Assembly: GCF_024168645.1 (NCBI RefSeq)
Contig: NZ_JALJWF010000001.1
Coordinates: 6,141,501-6,205,500, forward strand
Length of the DNA: 64,000 bases
Reading direction: 5' to 3'
From: Pseudomonas sp. GGS8
GTDB lineage: Bacteria; Pseudomonadota; Gammaproteobacteria; Pseudomonadales; Pseudomonadaceae
Position numbers and translations under genes: made by a program. Of this stretch, positions 43,710 through 52,200 are shown in pieces; the first letter of the stretch is position 1, and each line of letters opens with the position of its first letter. Below the pieces are notes generated by a model. The model saw nothing but the letters and a program-made list of their open reading frames with translations, did not search any database and was not told where the DNA came from.

Positions 43710-43904
43710 ATGCTGATACTCACCCGCAAAGTCGGTGAAAGCATAAACATCGGTGATGACATTACGATCACCATTCTGGGCGTTAGCGGCCAGCAAGTCA
43801 GGATTGGCATCAACGCCCCGAAAGACGTTGCGGTGCATCGCGAAGAAATTTATCAACGCATTCAGGCTGGCCTGACCGCCCCGGATAAGCCACAAACGCC
43901 CTGA
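43710..43904 (+). CDS. rsmE: RsmE-like CsrA-family translational regulator
   Basis: A 64-residue CsrA/RsmA homologue that binds A(N)GGA motifs in mRNA leaders and blocks translation in the Gac/Rsm cascade. It starts [19 protein letters not shown], has the conserved Arg44 in VAVHREEI needed for RNA contact, and the C-terminal APDKPQTP tail typical of RsmE rather than RsmA. The chosen ATG 43710 has an AAGGAGAAAACC site; the frame begins 10 codons upstream. The site itself contains AAGGA, so it may be autoregulated. No GacA box (TGTAAG-N6-CTTACA) was found upstream. Confidence 0.92.
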   Translation: MLILTRKVGESINIGDDITITILGVSGQQVRIGINAPKDVAVHREEIYQRIQAGLTAPDKPQTP

Positions 43905-44097
43905 ATCCTGCTGCAGTCAGTAGCCAGCCTATTCTGCCTCGAATAACGGCTGGCTAAAGATTCGAGCACTACATCGCTCCGCGCTCCGTCTCTCTTTGCG
44001 ATGCCATCGCAACACGGAGCCGATACTACCGCCCTGCCTCCTGCCGTGACTGTCAGACGTTTCGGATTTGCTGCGAGAAAGAGCGCCCCCTTCCCGG

Positions 44098-44553
44098 CTA
44101 ACCAAATGTCACACCGCGTGCCATGCCCGTGGCCGCCACGACCATCAGCACCAGCAACAGAGCTTCGATATGACTGATACGGGCAAACAGCGTTGCACGC
44201 CCGGTATCGATAGCCGCGCCACGCCCCAACGCAATCCGCCATTTGATCAGCGCCACCATCGGTGCAATCTCAAGCAACAGGATGAACACGAAGAGCGTCA
44301 TTTTGAGATGAAACAGGGGTTGGTGAAGATAGTAATCAGTGCCTTTTTCGTACCCGCCAAAGGCTCGCATCCCACCTGTGATCAGGAGAGTGACTGCAGA
44401 GATCCCCCACAGATTATCTGCAATCAAAACACGGCCAGCGTCCCCTGCCCCAGCACTCAGACGACGTAACGCGGTGCCGCGGGTCAGTACAGCCCAAAAG
44501 GCCAGACCAAAGGCCAAGAGGTGAACCGCCGCCAGAAACCAGTGAGCCAGCAT
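44098..44553 (-). CDS. DUF2214 membrane protein
   Basis: A 151-residue integral membrane protein with four hydrophobic segments: HWFLAAVHLLAFGLAFWAVL, NLWGISAVTLLITGGM, PLFHLKMTLFVFILLLEIAP and ISHIEALLLVLMVVAATGMA. The His/Glu/Lys pattern (HWFLAAVHLL, HLKMTLF) resembles haem-type small membrane proteins of DUF2214. ATG 44553 has GGGAG seven bases upstream; earlier in-frame ATGs lie closer to or beyond that site. Function unknown. Confidence 0.8.
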   Translation of the reverse strand: MLAHWFLAAVHLLAFGLAFWAVLTRGTALRRLSAGAGDAGRVLIADNLWGISAVTLLITGGMRAFGGYEKGTDYYLHQPLFHLKMTLFVFILLLEIAPMVALIKWRIALGRGAAIDTGRATLFARISHIEALLLVLMVVAATGMARGVTFG

Positions 44554-44674
44554 CGACATACTCCCATCAGGACAACGTTGCATCAGCCTTACAGTAGTCG
44601 TCCATCGTGCGGGATTTGCTCACGCGGATGGCAGCGCTGATTACCCGCGCATCACCACCGGGCAAATAGCAGGC

Positions 44675-44710
44675 GAAAAAAAACCGGGCTCCTGATGGAT
44701 ACCCGGTTTT
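44675..44710 (-). terminator. Rho-independent terminator of the glycine-rich protein gene
   Basis: On the minus strand AAACCGGG-tatccatcaggag-CCCGGTTT is followed by a run of T residues (the A-run at 44675-44683 on plus). It lies 14 bases beyond the stop codon. Confidence 0.88.
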
Positions 44711-44723
44711 GAGAGCCCTGGAC

Positions 44724-45263
44724 TTAGTCCAGCCTTTTTGAAATCGAAGTGCGAGCGTTGCTCAACCCTTTCGTGTTGTGATCGCCAGGCGTAGAGGCCG
44801 AAATGGCAGAGGCTTTCGTCACCCCTCGCGTGTCTCTGGAGTGCGCAATGCCCGAAGTGACGGAGCCATGGCCGCGATCACTGTTACGTTCACTGCCATA
44901 GTGGTTGCCTTTGACACCATGGTCCCGGACGGCTTTGCCGGCGTGATCGCTGCTCAAGCCTGCGCCACGGCCGACGTGGTCGCTGCTCAGGCCTGCGCCA
45001 CGGCCGATGTGGTCGCCGCTCAAACCTTCACCGCGACCATTGCTGCTGATACCACCGGAATGGCCGGAACCATCATGGCTGCCGCTGCCACCGTTACCGC
45101 CGCCATTGCCAGCACCGTTACCACCGCCACCGCCACCGCCATTACCGCCACCCTTCGCGTAGGCAGAGCTCATGATGGACAGTTCAGCGGGCAATAACGG
45201 GGCGGCTGCAAGCATCATCACGCAGGACATGACAGCAGCAAAACTCTTGTTTTTTAATAGCAT
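44724..45263 (-). CDS. Glycine-rich exported protein with tandem 11-residue repeats
   Basis: A 179-residue protein from ATG 45263 with a signal peptide (about 1-36, ending SSAYA). The mature part starts with a Gly/Asn-rich tract (residues about 38-65) and then carries 11-residue repeats of the form GRGAGLSSDHV, the third more degenerate, encoded by 33-bp DNA repeats. No enzyme motif. The frame is open 30 codons upstream without a signal pattern. Similar low-complexity secreted proteins occur near RcnB-like genes in Pseudomonas; function unknown. Confidence 0.75.
   Translation of the reverse strand: MLLKNKSFAAVMSCVMMLAAAPLLPAELSIMSSAYAKGGGNGGGGGGGNGAGNGGGNGGSGSHDGSGHSGGISSNGRGEGLSGDHIGRGAGLSSDHVGRGAGLSSDHAGKAVRDHGVKGNHYGSERNSDRGHGSVTSGIAHSRDTRGVTKASAISASTPGDHNTKGLSNARTSISKRLD
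44943..45041. repeat. Three tandem 33-bp repeats
   Basis: Units at 44943-44975, 44976-45008 and 45009-45041 share GTSRTCGCTGCTCAAGCCTG-like sequence, the third more diverged. They encode the 11-residue repeats of the glycine-rich protein. Confidence 0.85.
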
Positions 45264-45439
45264 GGTGGGGTTCCGTGGAGGTTGATATTGCACGGAACAA
45301 TTGACTGATTCGGCCGCACACAGTTCAAAGGCCGGCGACCAGCGGGCAGGCAATGGCAGTTATCGAACCTGCACAGTGCTTCCCGTGATTTTCTGGTCCT
45401 TATGCTGCAAGGGCGCGACTGAAATTTATCGTTCTTACA

Positions 45440-45907
45440 TCAATCGAACGCGCCATTAAGAACCTCGTAAATGATCCCGGAAGCGATGGCCACCAATATC
45501 AAGTCAGTGCCCGCCTGCTGCCACTCATAGCCATCGTAGTGGGGAAGCCTGCCGAGCAATCGGCCATCGAGTTTTTTGGCGATCCCCGGTGGTAGCGGCT
45601 TCCCGCGCGCGAGGTTTTTCTGAATACCCGGCGGCAAGGCGGGCCCCGAGCTCCAGTAGTCGCGATATCCACCGACGATGCCAAGGACGCTACCGTGGTT
45701 GATGCTCGGGCCGTGACTCCAATCGTCCCCTCCTGAACCTTTCCCTTTGTTGCCATGACCGGAGTTGCCATGGTCCTGGTTGTATTGCGGATTTCCCTTG
45801 CCGCCTCCCTGGCCCTTCCCGTTTCCGGGGTCAGCCAATGCAGTCACGGAACCAGACACCAAGGCAAGACACGTCATAGCGGCGATCAACGAGCGAGATC
45901 TAAACAT
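45440..45907 (-). CDS. CigR/RcnB-family periplasmic or membrane protein
   Basis: A 155-residue protein with a signal peptide (1-25, ending TALA), a Gly/Lys/Asn-rich stretch (GNGKGQGGGKGNPQ), then the RcnB-type core RDYWSSGPALPPGIQKNLARGKPLPPGIAKKLDG and LPHYDGYEWQQAGTDLILVAIASGIIYEVLN. CigR in Salmonella is an anti-virulence protein; RcnB is linked to Ni/Co tolerance. Here function is unknown. It lies leftward, near the phage boundary but on the chromosomal side. Confidence 0.85.
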   Translation of the reverse strand: MFRSRSLIAAMTCLALVSGSVTALADPGNGKGQGGGKGNPQYNQDHGNSGHGNKGKGSGGDDWSHGPSINHGSVLGIVGGYRDYWSSGPALPPGIQKNLARGKPLPPGIAKKLDGRLLGRLPHYDGYEWQQAGTDLILVAIASGIIYEVLNGAFD

Positions 45908-46035
45908 ATCCGTTCTCTCAGAAAGGGGATGCCCCCTGCAAATGTAGACGGCTATGGCAGTATTCGTTCAGAAAGTGTGTTGACTGGGGAGACGCCGAGT
46001 TGGCGTATTGAGAGGAGCGTTGCAAAACGAAAGCA

Positions 46036-46067
46036 ACAAAAAAGGGCTCACCTTTCGGTGAGCCCTT
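46036..46067 (-). terminator. Terminator of the tRNA-Val transcript
   Basis: On the minus strand AAGGGCTCACC-GAAA-GGTGAGCCCTT is followed by TTTTTTG. It is the original terminator of the tRNA gene now displaced by the prophage. Confidence 0.9.
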
Positions 46068-46096
46068 CCAGACCGCCCAGCAGAGCGGATTTTGTT

Positions 46097-46145
46097 TGGT
46101 AGGCGCGATTGGACTCGAACCAACGACCCCCACCATGTCAAGGTG
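46097..46145 (-). tRNA. Displaced 3' fragment of tRNA-Val(GAC); prophage attachment site
   Basis: On the minus strand these 49 bases read CACCTTGACATGG (anticodon GAC at 46137-46139) through the T-arm GGTTCGAGTCC to the CCTACCA end. The sequence leaves the tRNA exactly after CACC, where the 5' half (GCGTAGCTC...) should begin. So this is the chromosomal 3' half left outside an element integrated in tRNA-Val; the intact gene should lie at the far end of the prophage. Confidence 0.88.
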
Positions 46146-46304
46146 ACCACGAAACTCATTCAAGCATTTGATCCATAAGGAAAAAGTAGTGTTTTCTCTC
46201 AGGTCAAAAACCTCCCTATGCCGCTATAAGAATCAATAACTTAGCGTTGTATATTCCTACAGTGGTATCCCTTTCTCCGGCGTTCTGCCGACCGAACACA
46301 ATTC

Positions 46305-46817
46305 CTATTTTGCAATACCGTCATACGCCCGTTCACAGGTCAGGCCCCTGGCTCGGGCTTGGTCAGCTGCTTCAGCCAGATCGCCCGCTCGCTGGTCAGC
46401 GCGCTTGAGCACGTCGGCAAGCACCATTGCGGCGCGGGTAGCTGCCTGGCTTGCGGCGGCAGTGCAGGAGTTGCCGCTGGCTTGACTGGCTGCGAGTCGA
46501 GCGGCAAGGGAGTCTGCTGCCCCGCGCAAGCTGTCAGCAGAAGCGCGAGCAGCGGCAGCATCAGCAGTTGCTTGATCGATCGATCGTTGGCCATCTTGAA
46601 TCGCCTTATTGACGGAGAGTTGACGGGCTTGCTCTTTGGCGCGCTCGGAGGCTTCATTGGCAGCCTTCGCGGTGGCGTCCCGGGCGTCGCGAGCATTCCA
46701 CTCGCCCTGCCATTTGGCATCCGTGACAGTCACCCCATGGTGATAGGCGCCGAACAGTGCGCCAGCCACCAAGGCGACTGCGGCTATATAAGGAAGGATG
46801 CGCAGCCAGATACTCAT
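46305..46817 (-). CDS. Phage i-spanin Rz (DUF2514-like)
   Basis: A 170-residue inner-membrane spanin subunit that bridges to Rz1 to disrupt the outer membrane at lysis. It has one N-terminal TM (about 5-24, ILPYIAAVALVAGALFGAY) and a long Ala-rich coiled coil (about 40-125). The C-terminus ends TCERAYDGIAK. It starts inside the end of the endolysin gene (4-base overlap) and its own sequence encodes Rz1 in another frame. Confidence 0.88.
   Translation of the reverse strand: MSIWLRILPYIAAVALVAGALFGAYHHGVTVTDAKWQGEWNARDARDATAKAANEASERAKEQARQLSVNKAIQDGQRSIDQATADAAAARASADSLRGAADSLAARLAASQASGNSCTAAASQAATRAAMVLADVLKRADQRAGDLAEAADQARARGLTCERAYDGIAK
46340..46594 (-). CDS. Phage o-spanin Rz1 (nested in Rz)
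   Basis: An 84-residue outer-membrane lipoprotein encoded entirely inside Rz in a different frame. From ATG 46594 it reads MANDRSIKQLL, a hydrophobic stretch and lipobox LLTAC, then a Pro-rich mature part (PLPLDSQPVKPAATPALPP). Nested Rz/Rz1 is the lambda arrangement. An AAGGCG-like site precedes the ATG. A longer frame starts at 46720 but lacks the signal pattern. Confidence 0.85.
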   Translation of the reverse strand: MANDRSIKQLLMLPLLALLLTACAGQQTPLPLDSQPVKPAATPALPPQARQLPAPQWCLPTCSSALTSERAIWLKQLTKPEPGA

Positions 46818-47365
46818 GCCAGCACCTTCAGCGCGCGCTCGTAGAATTCCAGCCGCTCGTCCAGACCATTCAGGCCGCCATTGATCCGGCGAGTTACCGT
46901 TTCAAAGTCCCCGGCATCGGCTGGAGCATTGGTGTTCCTTGAGTTCCAATACCACGCGGCCGATTTGCAAGCCCACTCGGCCTGTTCGAGGAGCTCAGGC
47001 GTACGCAACAGCCGGTCATCACCGAACAGCGCCTTGCTGCACGCCAAGTAGTTGTCGTGCCCGGTGATCTGAATCAAGCCACGGCCCCGGTATCGCGGAC
47101 CATCGCCGTCAGCCTCTGGCGTATTGCCCAGCCGCTTGGCCAGGGTCCCGGTGTCGTACTTGCTCAGGTACTGGTCGCCGCCGAGTTCCTTCACATACCG
47201 GAACTGGCCGGACTCATGCCCCACCTGGGCAATGAACGCCGCCATGCGCAACGTCGTGTTGATCTGGTACCGATCCATGGCAAGGTTCAGCGCAGACGCA
47301 AAAACGCCGGCTTGCTTGCCGGCGTTCGGGAGGATCAGCAGCAGCTGCTGCGCGGTGATGGGCAT
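46814..47365 (-). CDS. GH19 chitinase-like endolysin
   Basis: A 183-residue peptidoglycan glycosidase. It has the GH19 active-site Glu in IAQVGHESGQF, then YRGRGLIQITGHDNY and the C-terminal TRRINGGLNGLDERLE pattern of phage endolysins. It has no signal peptide, so it needs a holin. ATG 47365 follows a CTGGAGAAAAGC leader; the frame extends 10 codons upstream. Its stop overlaps the Rz ATG. No holin gene is recognised nearby. Confidence 0.92.
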   Translation of the reverse strand: MPITAQQLLLILPNAGKQAGVFASALNLAMDRYQINTTLRMAAFIAQVGHESGQFRYVKELGGDQYLSKYDTGTLAKRLGNTPEADGDGPRYRGRGLIQITGHDNYLACSKALFGDDRLLRTPELLEQAEWACKSAAWYWNSRNTNAPADAGDFETVTRRINGGLNGLDERLEFYERALKVLA

Positions 47366-47366
47366 G

Positions 47367-47401
47367 CTTTTCTCCAGGCGAAAAAGTCCGCTCAAAGCGG
47401 G
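47367..47401 (-). terminator. Hairpin plus ribosome-site leader upstream of endolysin (repeat copy A)
   Basis: On the minus strand CCCGCTTTGAGCGGA-cttttt is followed by CGCCTGGAGAAAAGC and the endolysin ATG. The same layout recurs at 47857-47893, 53090-53127 and, more loosely, near 59762-59809. Confidence 0.65.
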
Positions 47402-47476
47402 ATGGACAAAAAGAGGGGATGGCGTCTAGCCTGCCTTCTGAAACAAAACGAGCTGTTACCCAAAGGGAATTTCGTG

Positions 47477-47818
47477 ATGATGCTTTGCAAGAAATGCAGT
47501 CAGGTCACCGCACGCGTTATCACCAAGCGTGAGCTGAGCAAGCTTTCGAAAAATAATTACAGCGGAGCAGTCGTAGCGACTGCAGCAGCAGTCGCCACAG
47601 TCGCCGCCAAGACCGGCGGGAGTGGCATTACCAGCGCTGTCCGCTATGCAGCGAAGGCGGCGACAAAAGGGCCAAGGGAGCTATTGATAGCTGCCGGAAT
47701 TACAGCGGCCTTAGGCGTTGTATCCGCTGGTGTGAAGTATCTGTACTCAAAACGCGAGGCGGGCGACAAATCGTATGTTTACTGTGCAAGTTGCGGCCAC
47801 TACGAGCCAATGAGCTGA
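47477..47818 (+). CDS. Reverse-strand accessory (moron-like) protein with zinc knuckle and membrane segment
   Basis: A 113-residue protein on the strand opposite to the phage late genes. CKKCSQVTARVI at the N-terminus and YCASCGHYE at the C-terminus give two Cys pairs that could form one zinc ribbon; between them lie hydrophobic stretches AVVATAAAVATVAA and LLIAAGITAALGVVSAGVKYL. A GTG and two ATGs (47474, 47477, 47480) are possible starts. It is bracketed by two copies of a terminator-like repeat, the mark of an inserted gene. No homologue is recognised; a host-modifying or exclusion role is a guess. Confidence 0.65.
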   Translation: MMLCKKCSQVTARVITKRELSKLSKNNYSGAVVATAAAVATVAAKTGGSGITSAVRYAAKAATKGPRELLIAAGITAALGVVSAGVKYLYSKREAGDKSYVYCASCGHYEPMS

Positions 47819-47856
47819 GATATTCGCGCAGGCAGTTGAGCGAGAATGGGTGACGG

Positions 47857-47893
47857 TTTTCTCCAGGCAAAATAATATCCGCTCAATGGCGGG
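47857..47893 (-). terminator. Hairpin plus orphan ribosome-site leader (repeat copy B)
   Basis: On the minus strand CCCGCCATTGAGCGGATA is followed by an AT-rich run and GCCTGGAGAAAAC, the same leader as before endolysin, but no ATG follows. It is a second copy of the 47367-47401 unit, on the other side of the accessory gene. Confidence 0.65.
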
Positions 47894-47913
47894 CTGCTAA
47901 ATCAACGATGGTG

Positions 47914-48315
47914 TCAGGACGGGCGAACCGGTCGACTTGTTTGATGTGGGTAACCGACAGCGCCTTCGACCCAGTTACTGGCAAGGCTGCGGTACTTCAA
48001 CCATTGCTTGCGCGTGCCCGGAAACAGATCCACTGGCTCGTCACCGGGATCAGCCACTTCAGCCTCCTCAATCGCTTCCAGCTGCCTGCCAATAACAAGC
48101 AGCTCAGCAACTCGCCAAACGGTTTCTTGGGTTGCCAGCTTGTCCAGAAGCGTCTCCTCAGAGACAACCCAAATTCCATTGGATTGTGCGGTGTAATCTG
48201 CCCATTGATCGCCTTCAGGGCGCTGCGAATCCATAACGATCCAACCTTCAGGGCACTCACCACCTACCTGTTGAGCATTTTGGCCAACTTCTGCGAACAC
48301 GGTTAATTCATCCAT
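47914..48315 (-). CDS. Tail-fibre assembly chaperone-like protein
   Basis: A 133-residue acidic protein from ATG 48315 (MDELTVFAEVGQNAQQVGG). It contains CPEGWIVMDSQRPEGDQWADYTAQSNGIW and, at the end, KQWLKYRSLASNWVEGAVGYP. This kind of short protein follows tail-fibre genes in Pseudomonas phages and probably helps folding or assembly. It overlaps the fibre stop by one base (TAATG), so it is translationally coupled. Exact family is uncertain. Confidence 0.7.
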   Translation of the reverse strand: MDELTVFAEVGQNAQQVGGECPEGWIVMDSQRPEGDQWADYTAQSNGIWVVSEETLLDKLATQETVWRVAELLVIGRQLEAIEEAEVADPGDEPVDLFPGTRKQWLKYRSLASNWVEGAVGYPHQTSRPVRPS

Positions 48316-49259
48316 TACACGGCCCCCTTGAGTTTCCACACCAGCACCCGACATGGGAGAGTAGCTTGGTTGGTTACCGCGCCGAATGGGTGAGGATTCA
48401 AATGATCATCCCCCGTCATCACGCCTTGTTTGCCGCTAATGGTAATCAACACATCATCGTTTAACTGGCTACAGACCAAACCGAAGGTGCTGAAGTTGAA
48501 ACTAGGGTCGTACCAACTGGCCCAGTTAGGAGCCCCCCAAAAGCCGTTTGTATACTTCACTTGGGCAACACAGAAGACCCGAAAACCGGGAAATGGGTTG
48601 GGTGAACTGTAGCGACTGTTCGCCGCCGCGTTGGCAGGAGAAGCTTGCGTCCCGCCATTCGGATAGATGATCGCAAAATCTGCCAGCGCAGCGTCCAACG
48701 GCTTGCCAACGAGCCTGTAGGTGTAGTCCAGGCAAATCCAGTTACCGCCACCCAGGCTCAGAAACTCAGCGGTATCGCCGGCGGCCGTGGTGATGTTCGC
48801 GTTACCAGGTAGGATCAGCGAAGTTGCGTTGTGGGTTAGCACCAGCGCGCCAAGAAACTGAACGGTGCGCCGAGCGCCGGCCGAAATCAGTCCCAATGAA
48901 GCGATGGCAGTCGTCCCACTGATGGCGACCACATTCGATGTCGCGGCGCCGATATCAGTCAGCGTCGCAGACGCAATGGTTTGGATCGGTGCATCGTTTA
49001 CCGCGCCGCTCAAGGTGCCACCAGTAAGGGACAGGAAGCTCACGACATCGAGAGCCCCCCGATCCACCCAGGCCGTGTTGGCACTGTTGCGCTGCCTGAG
49101 TCGGCCCGTTCCGGTGTCGGCCCACATTTGGCATGGGAATGTCGGGCTTGGCGCTGCTGCCCCGCTACTCTGCGAGGCAAGCGCCTGCAGAGCCGCGTTC
49201 ATATCGGAGCGGAACGTCAGGCCGGGGCCGTTATCGACGGTCAAATCATGTTGCGACAT
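48315..49259 (-). CDS. Tail fibre protein
   Basis: A 314-residue structural protein. The N-terminal part MSQHDLTVDNGPGLTFRSDMNAALQALASQSSG and PCQMWADTGTGRLRQRNSANTAWV is typical of fibre N-termini in siphoviral prophages. A repeat-like middle (residues about 75-175, GGTLSGAVNDAPIQTIASA) is followed by a C-terminal receptor-binding head containing FPGFRVFCVAQVKYTNGFWGAPNWASW. It starts four bases after the end of J. It determines host range along with J. Confidence 0.82.
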   Translation of the reverse strand: MSQHDLTVDNGPGLTFRSDMNAALQALASQSSGAAAPSPTFPCQMWADTGTGRLRQRNSANTAWVDRGALDVVSFLSLTGGTLSGAVNDAPIQTIASATLTDIGAATSNVVAISGTTAIASLGLISAGARRTVQFLGALVLTHNATSLILPGNANITTAAGDTAEFLSLGGGNWICLDYTYRLVGKPLDAALADFAIIYPNGGTQASPANAAANSRYSSPNPFPGFRVFCVAQVKYTNGFWGAPNWASWYDPSFNFSTFGLVCSQLNDDVLITISGKQGVMTGDDHLNPHPFGAVTNQATLPCRVLVWKLKGAV

Positions 49260-49262
49260 AAG

Positions 49263-52200
49263 TCAGTATCCCTTAGAGATGTAATCAATCGAGCGGCCTG
49301 CTTGGGCGACGCCACTGGAATTGCGGATGAAGACCGTGAAGCCGGTGACGGTCTTGGCTGAAACGTCGAGGTAGTCGCCAGGGGAAAGCCCTTGCGCGGT
49401 GAGGCTGACCGCTGGCGGTGCATTGAATGGCGGTGTGTAGCTGATCACCAAGCCACCCACCGGCACCGCCAGATCGTTGCCACTCTCGATGCGGTCCGGC
49501 ATGTCGATCACGACTTCAAGCTTCGATACGTCGATCCAGTTGCTGGCCTGCTGCACCGAGCCGCGAAGCTGGAAATCGAATTGCCGCGCACGGTAATCGC
49601 CGACAACAAAAGGCTTCCAGGCCGACCACGTTGCAGACGCTACATCCGAAGTGCGCACCCACAACGACAGCGAGGCACCATTGGGTGGATCGCCGTCGAT
49701 GCTGGTCAGTGCATCGAAATCCAACACCGTGTCGATGTAAGTGCCGTCGTCGTACAGCGCCGCCTCGACATCGGCCGTCAGGCGACAGTCATAGACGTAG
49801 CCGAGGTCAGCCGGTGCAGCAAAGCTGTAGGTCGTCGTGAGCAACGAGCCACCGAACTTGTCCACCTCGCCAAGCAACGCATCGACGTCTGGAACATCGT
49901 CGAAATATCCAGCACCGGACATTTTCAGAATGCCGCCGGAGGCTGATGCATTGACCGCTATGCCATGGAAAGCCGGGGACTCGGTAATGGTCAGTGCCAC
50001 GTTGGTCGGTAGAGGAACCTGTGCGTCCGACCAGACCTCAGTGATCGGCCCGCCCACTCCTGATGAGTCGACTGCACGAGCCAAGTACTTGCCAGGCAAC
50101 AATGACACCACCGAAGACGTGGAGCGCCCCGCTACCTCGGTCAGCGGCAACGCCGTGTCCCATGTGGCGGAGGTGCTGCGCGAATGCCGGATGCTGATGC
50201 TGCCACCCAGTTTTACGTCCAGCTCAGGAACCGGGTCCCACGCCAGGGTCGCCACGCTATTGATCACATCGAGCCTCAACCCAATCAGTGCCGACGGCGG
50301 CGCCAGGAGCGCTTGCGCACTGTAGGTCTGAATCGACGACGGCCCCGCCAGCCCCAATACCGACTTCGGCGTAATCCGCACAGACCAAAGTCCTGAGGAT
50401 GCCGAATCGAAGTCGATACTGGGCGTCGAGATCTCGGCGACATACTCCCAGTTGCCGCCCGGTTTCATCACTTCGATCTGGTAGCGCATGGCGCGGGCCG
50501 GCTGCGTCCAGCTGACCGACAGGCGCGCGGCCGCCAATCCAGTCCCGGTGTCGTACAGTGATTCGAGGAAGGTCATCTGCCCAACGGCGTCAGGTTTCCC
50601 GAGGTTGACGTTACTGATCGGATTGTCGACGTCGGGGGTGCCGTATTCGACTTCGTTGAACTTGTCGGGATCGAACGCCACGGCGCTGATCGCGTAGGTG
50701 CCATCGTCGCCCTCGCTGATGCCGATGACGCGGAACTTCTGCGCCTCCAGTGCTGCAGTCGAGAACGACCATGGTGCCGAGGCCAGCGGAGCCGAGGCCA
50801 GCGGCGGGGAAACCGCGATCGAGGTCGCACCAGATCCCACAGTGACCGCAGCAGTCGCATACGAACCATCCGCCATCACCACACCAACCACGCCCGCACC
50901 GGCCAGCCCGATTGGCGCATCCAGAAGCAGCAATGAGGCCGTGCTGCCGGCCAGCAGCCGACCACCATTGCGTGCGCCCGCACGATTCGCGTCTGCTATG
51001 TCAATGATATTGCCCGGCAGCGGGATAGCCCCGTCAGCGCCGACAGCAAATGTTACCGCCTCGCTTTCGGCGTACAGCAGCCAGCGACCGAGTCGGCGAG
51101 CCTGGCCGCGCGAGGTGCAGCCAACGGCCACAACATCGCTCTGCTGAATTCGGCTCCATTTCGCGATCAGGTCCGGGCGCTCAACGATCTCCACCGATTG
51201 CTTGTATTGCTGCAGCGGATCGTTCCAGGTGACGGCCGCCACGTTAAAGCGCTGGTCCGATGCCACGGACTGATAGCTAAACTCGCCGCCGACCACATTG
51301 GAGTTGTTGAAGGGGTAACGGCTGGAGCGCGGAGCATCCTGTACCGCAGTCAGCGTGCCGCCAGCCCAGAAGCATATCGCCCGGAACACCGACACCATGT
51401 CATTGACCAGCTTCCAGGCGTCCTGTTGGGTAGTCAGTGCCAGGTTGCAGGTAAAACGCGGCTCGTAGCCACCATAACCGTCAGGGACAAAGGCGTCGCA
51501 ATACTGGGCGATGCTGTACAGCGCGTATTTGTCGATCAGCGTAGAGTCCATCAAGCCGCCCAGCCCATATCGGGTATTGGTCAGCATGTCGTACCAGACC
51601 CAGGCCGGGTTATCCGTCCAGGCCCGCTGGAAGGTTCCGTCCCATGATCCGGTGTAACCCCTGGTCGTCGGGTTGTAATTGCTCGGCACCATCACTTTGA
51701 TACCGCGGATCAAAAACGCCATGCGCGGAATGCTGGAGAACTGCTGTGCATCGAGAGATATCGCGGCTATCGCGGTATTCGGGTAGCGAAGTTTCTCGTC
51801 CCAAAGCAGAGTCACGGAGTCAAAGAAGGTACGGTTTTGAATGGCCGAACTGCCAGAATCTGGCGAGAGGCGAGTCAACCTGACATAGCGAGGCAACCCT
51901 CCAGATGGCGGAAGACGCACATAATACGAAAACTGTGTCCGACTCATAGTCTTGCCGGTGATCGTCAGGTCGGCGCATAGCGGCGACCAGAGACCGGTGC
52001 CGAGCTTTCCTTCAATACGGAAACTTGCGGTCGAACCAGTAGTATCCCCGTTTTGCAGGTTCTGCTCAGAAAGCTGCGGGGTGCTTACAGTGATGCGCAC
52101 GGCATCAACATCGGTATCGGTGATGGCCCGTTCAATCGCAATCAGCGAACGCATCTCCACGCCCACAGACTGTTCAGCCTCCAGGCTGGTGATTGGCATG

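Noticed and set aside
46146..46304. Integrase or excisionase remnant next to the attachment site
   Set aside because: No frame in this AT-rich stretch resembles either; the integrase is expected at the other end.
47057..47476. Longer N-terminus of the reverse-strand accessory gene
   Set aside because: This part is antisense to endolysin; the first sensible start with a purine-rich site is at 47474-47480.
47477..47818. Accessory gene as the phage holin
   Set aside because: It is on the wrong strand for the late operon and carries Cys pairs at both ends, unlike holins.
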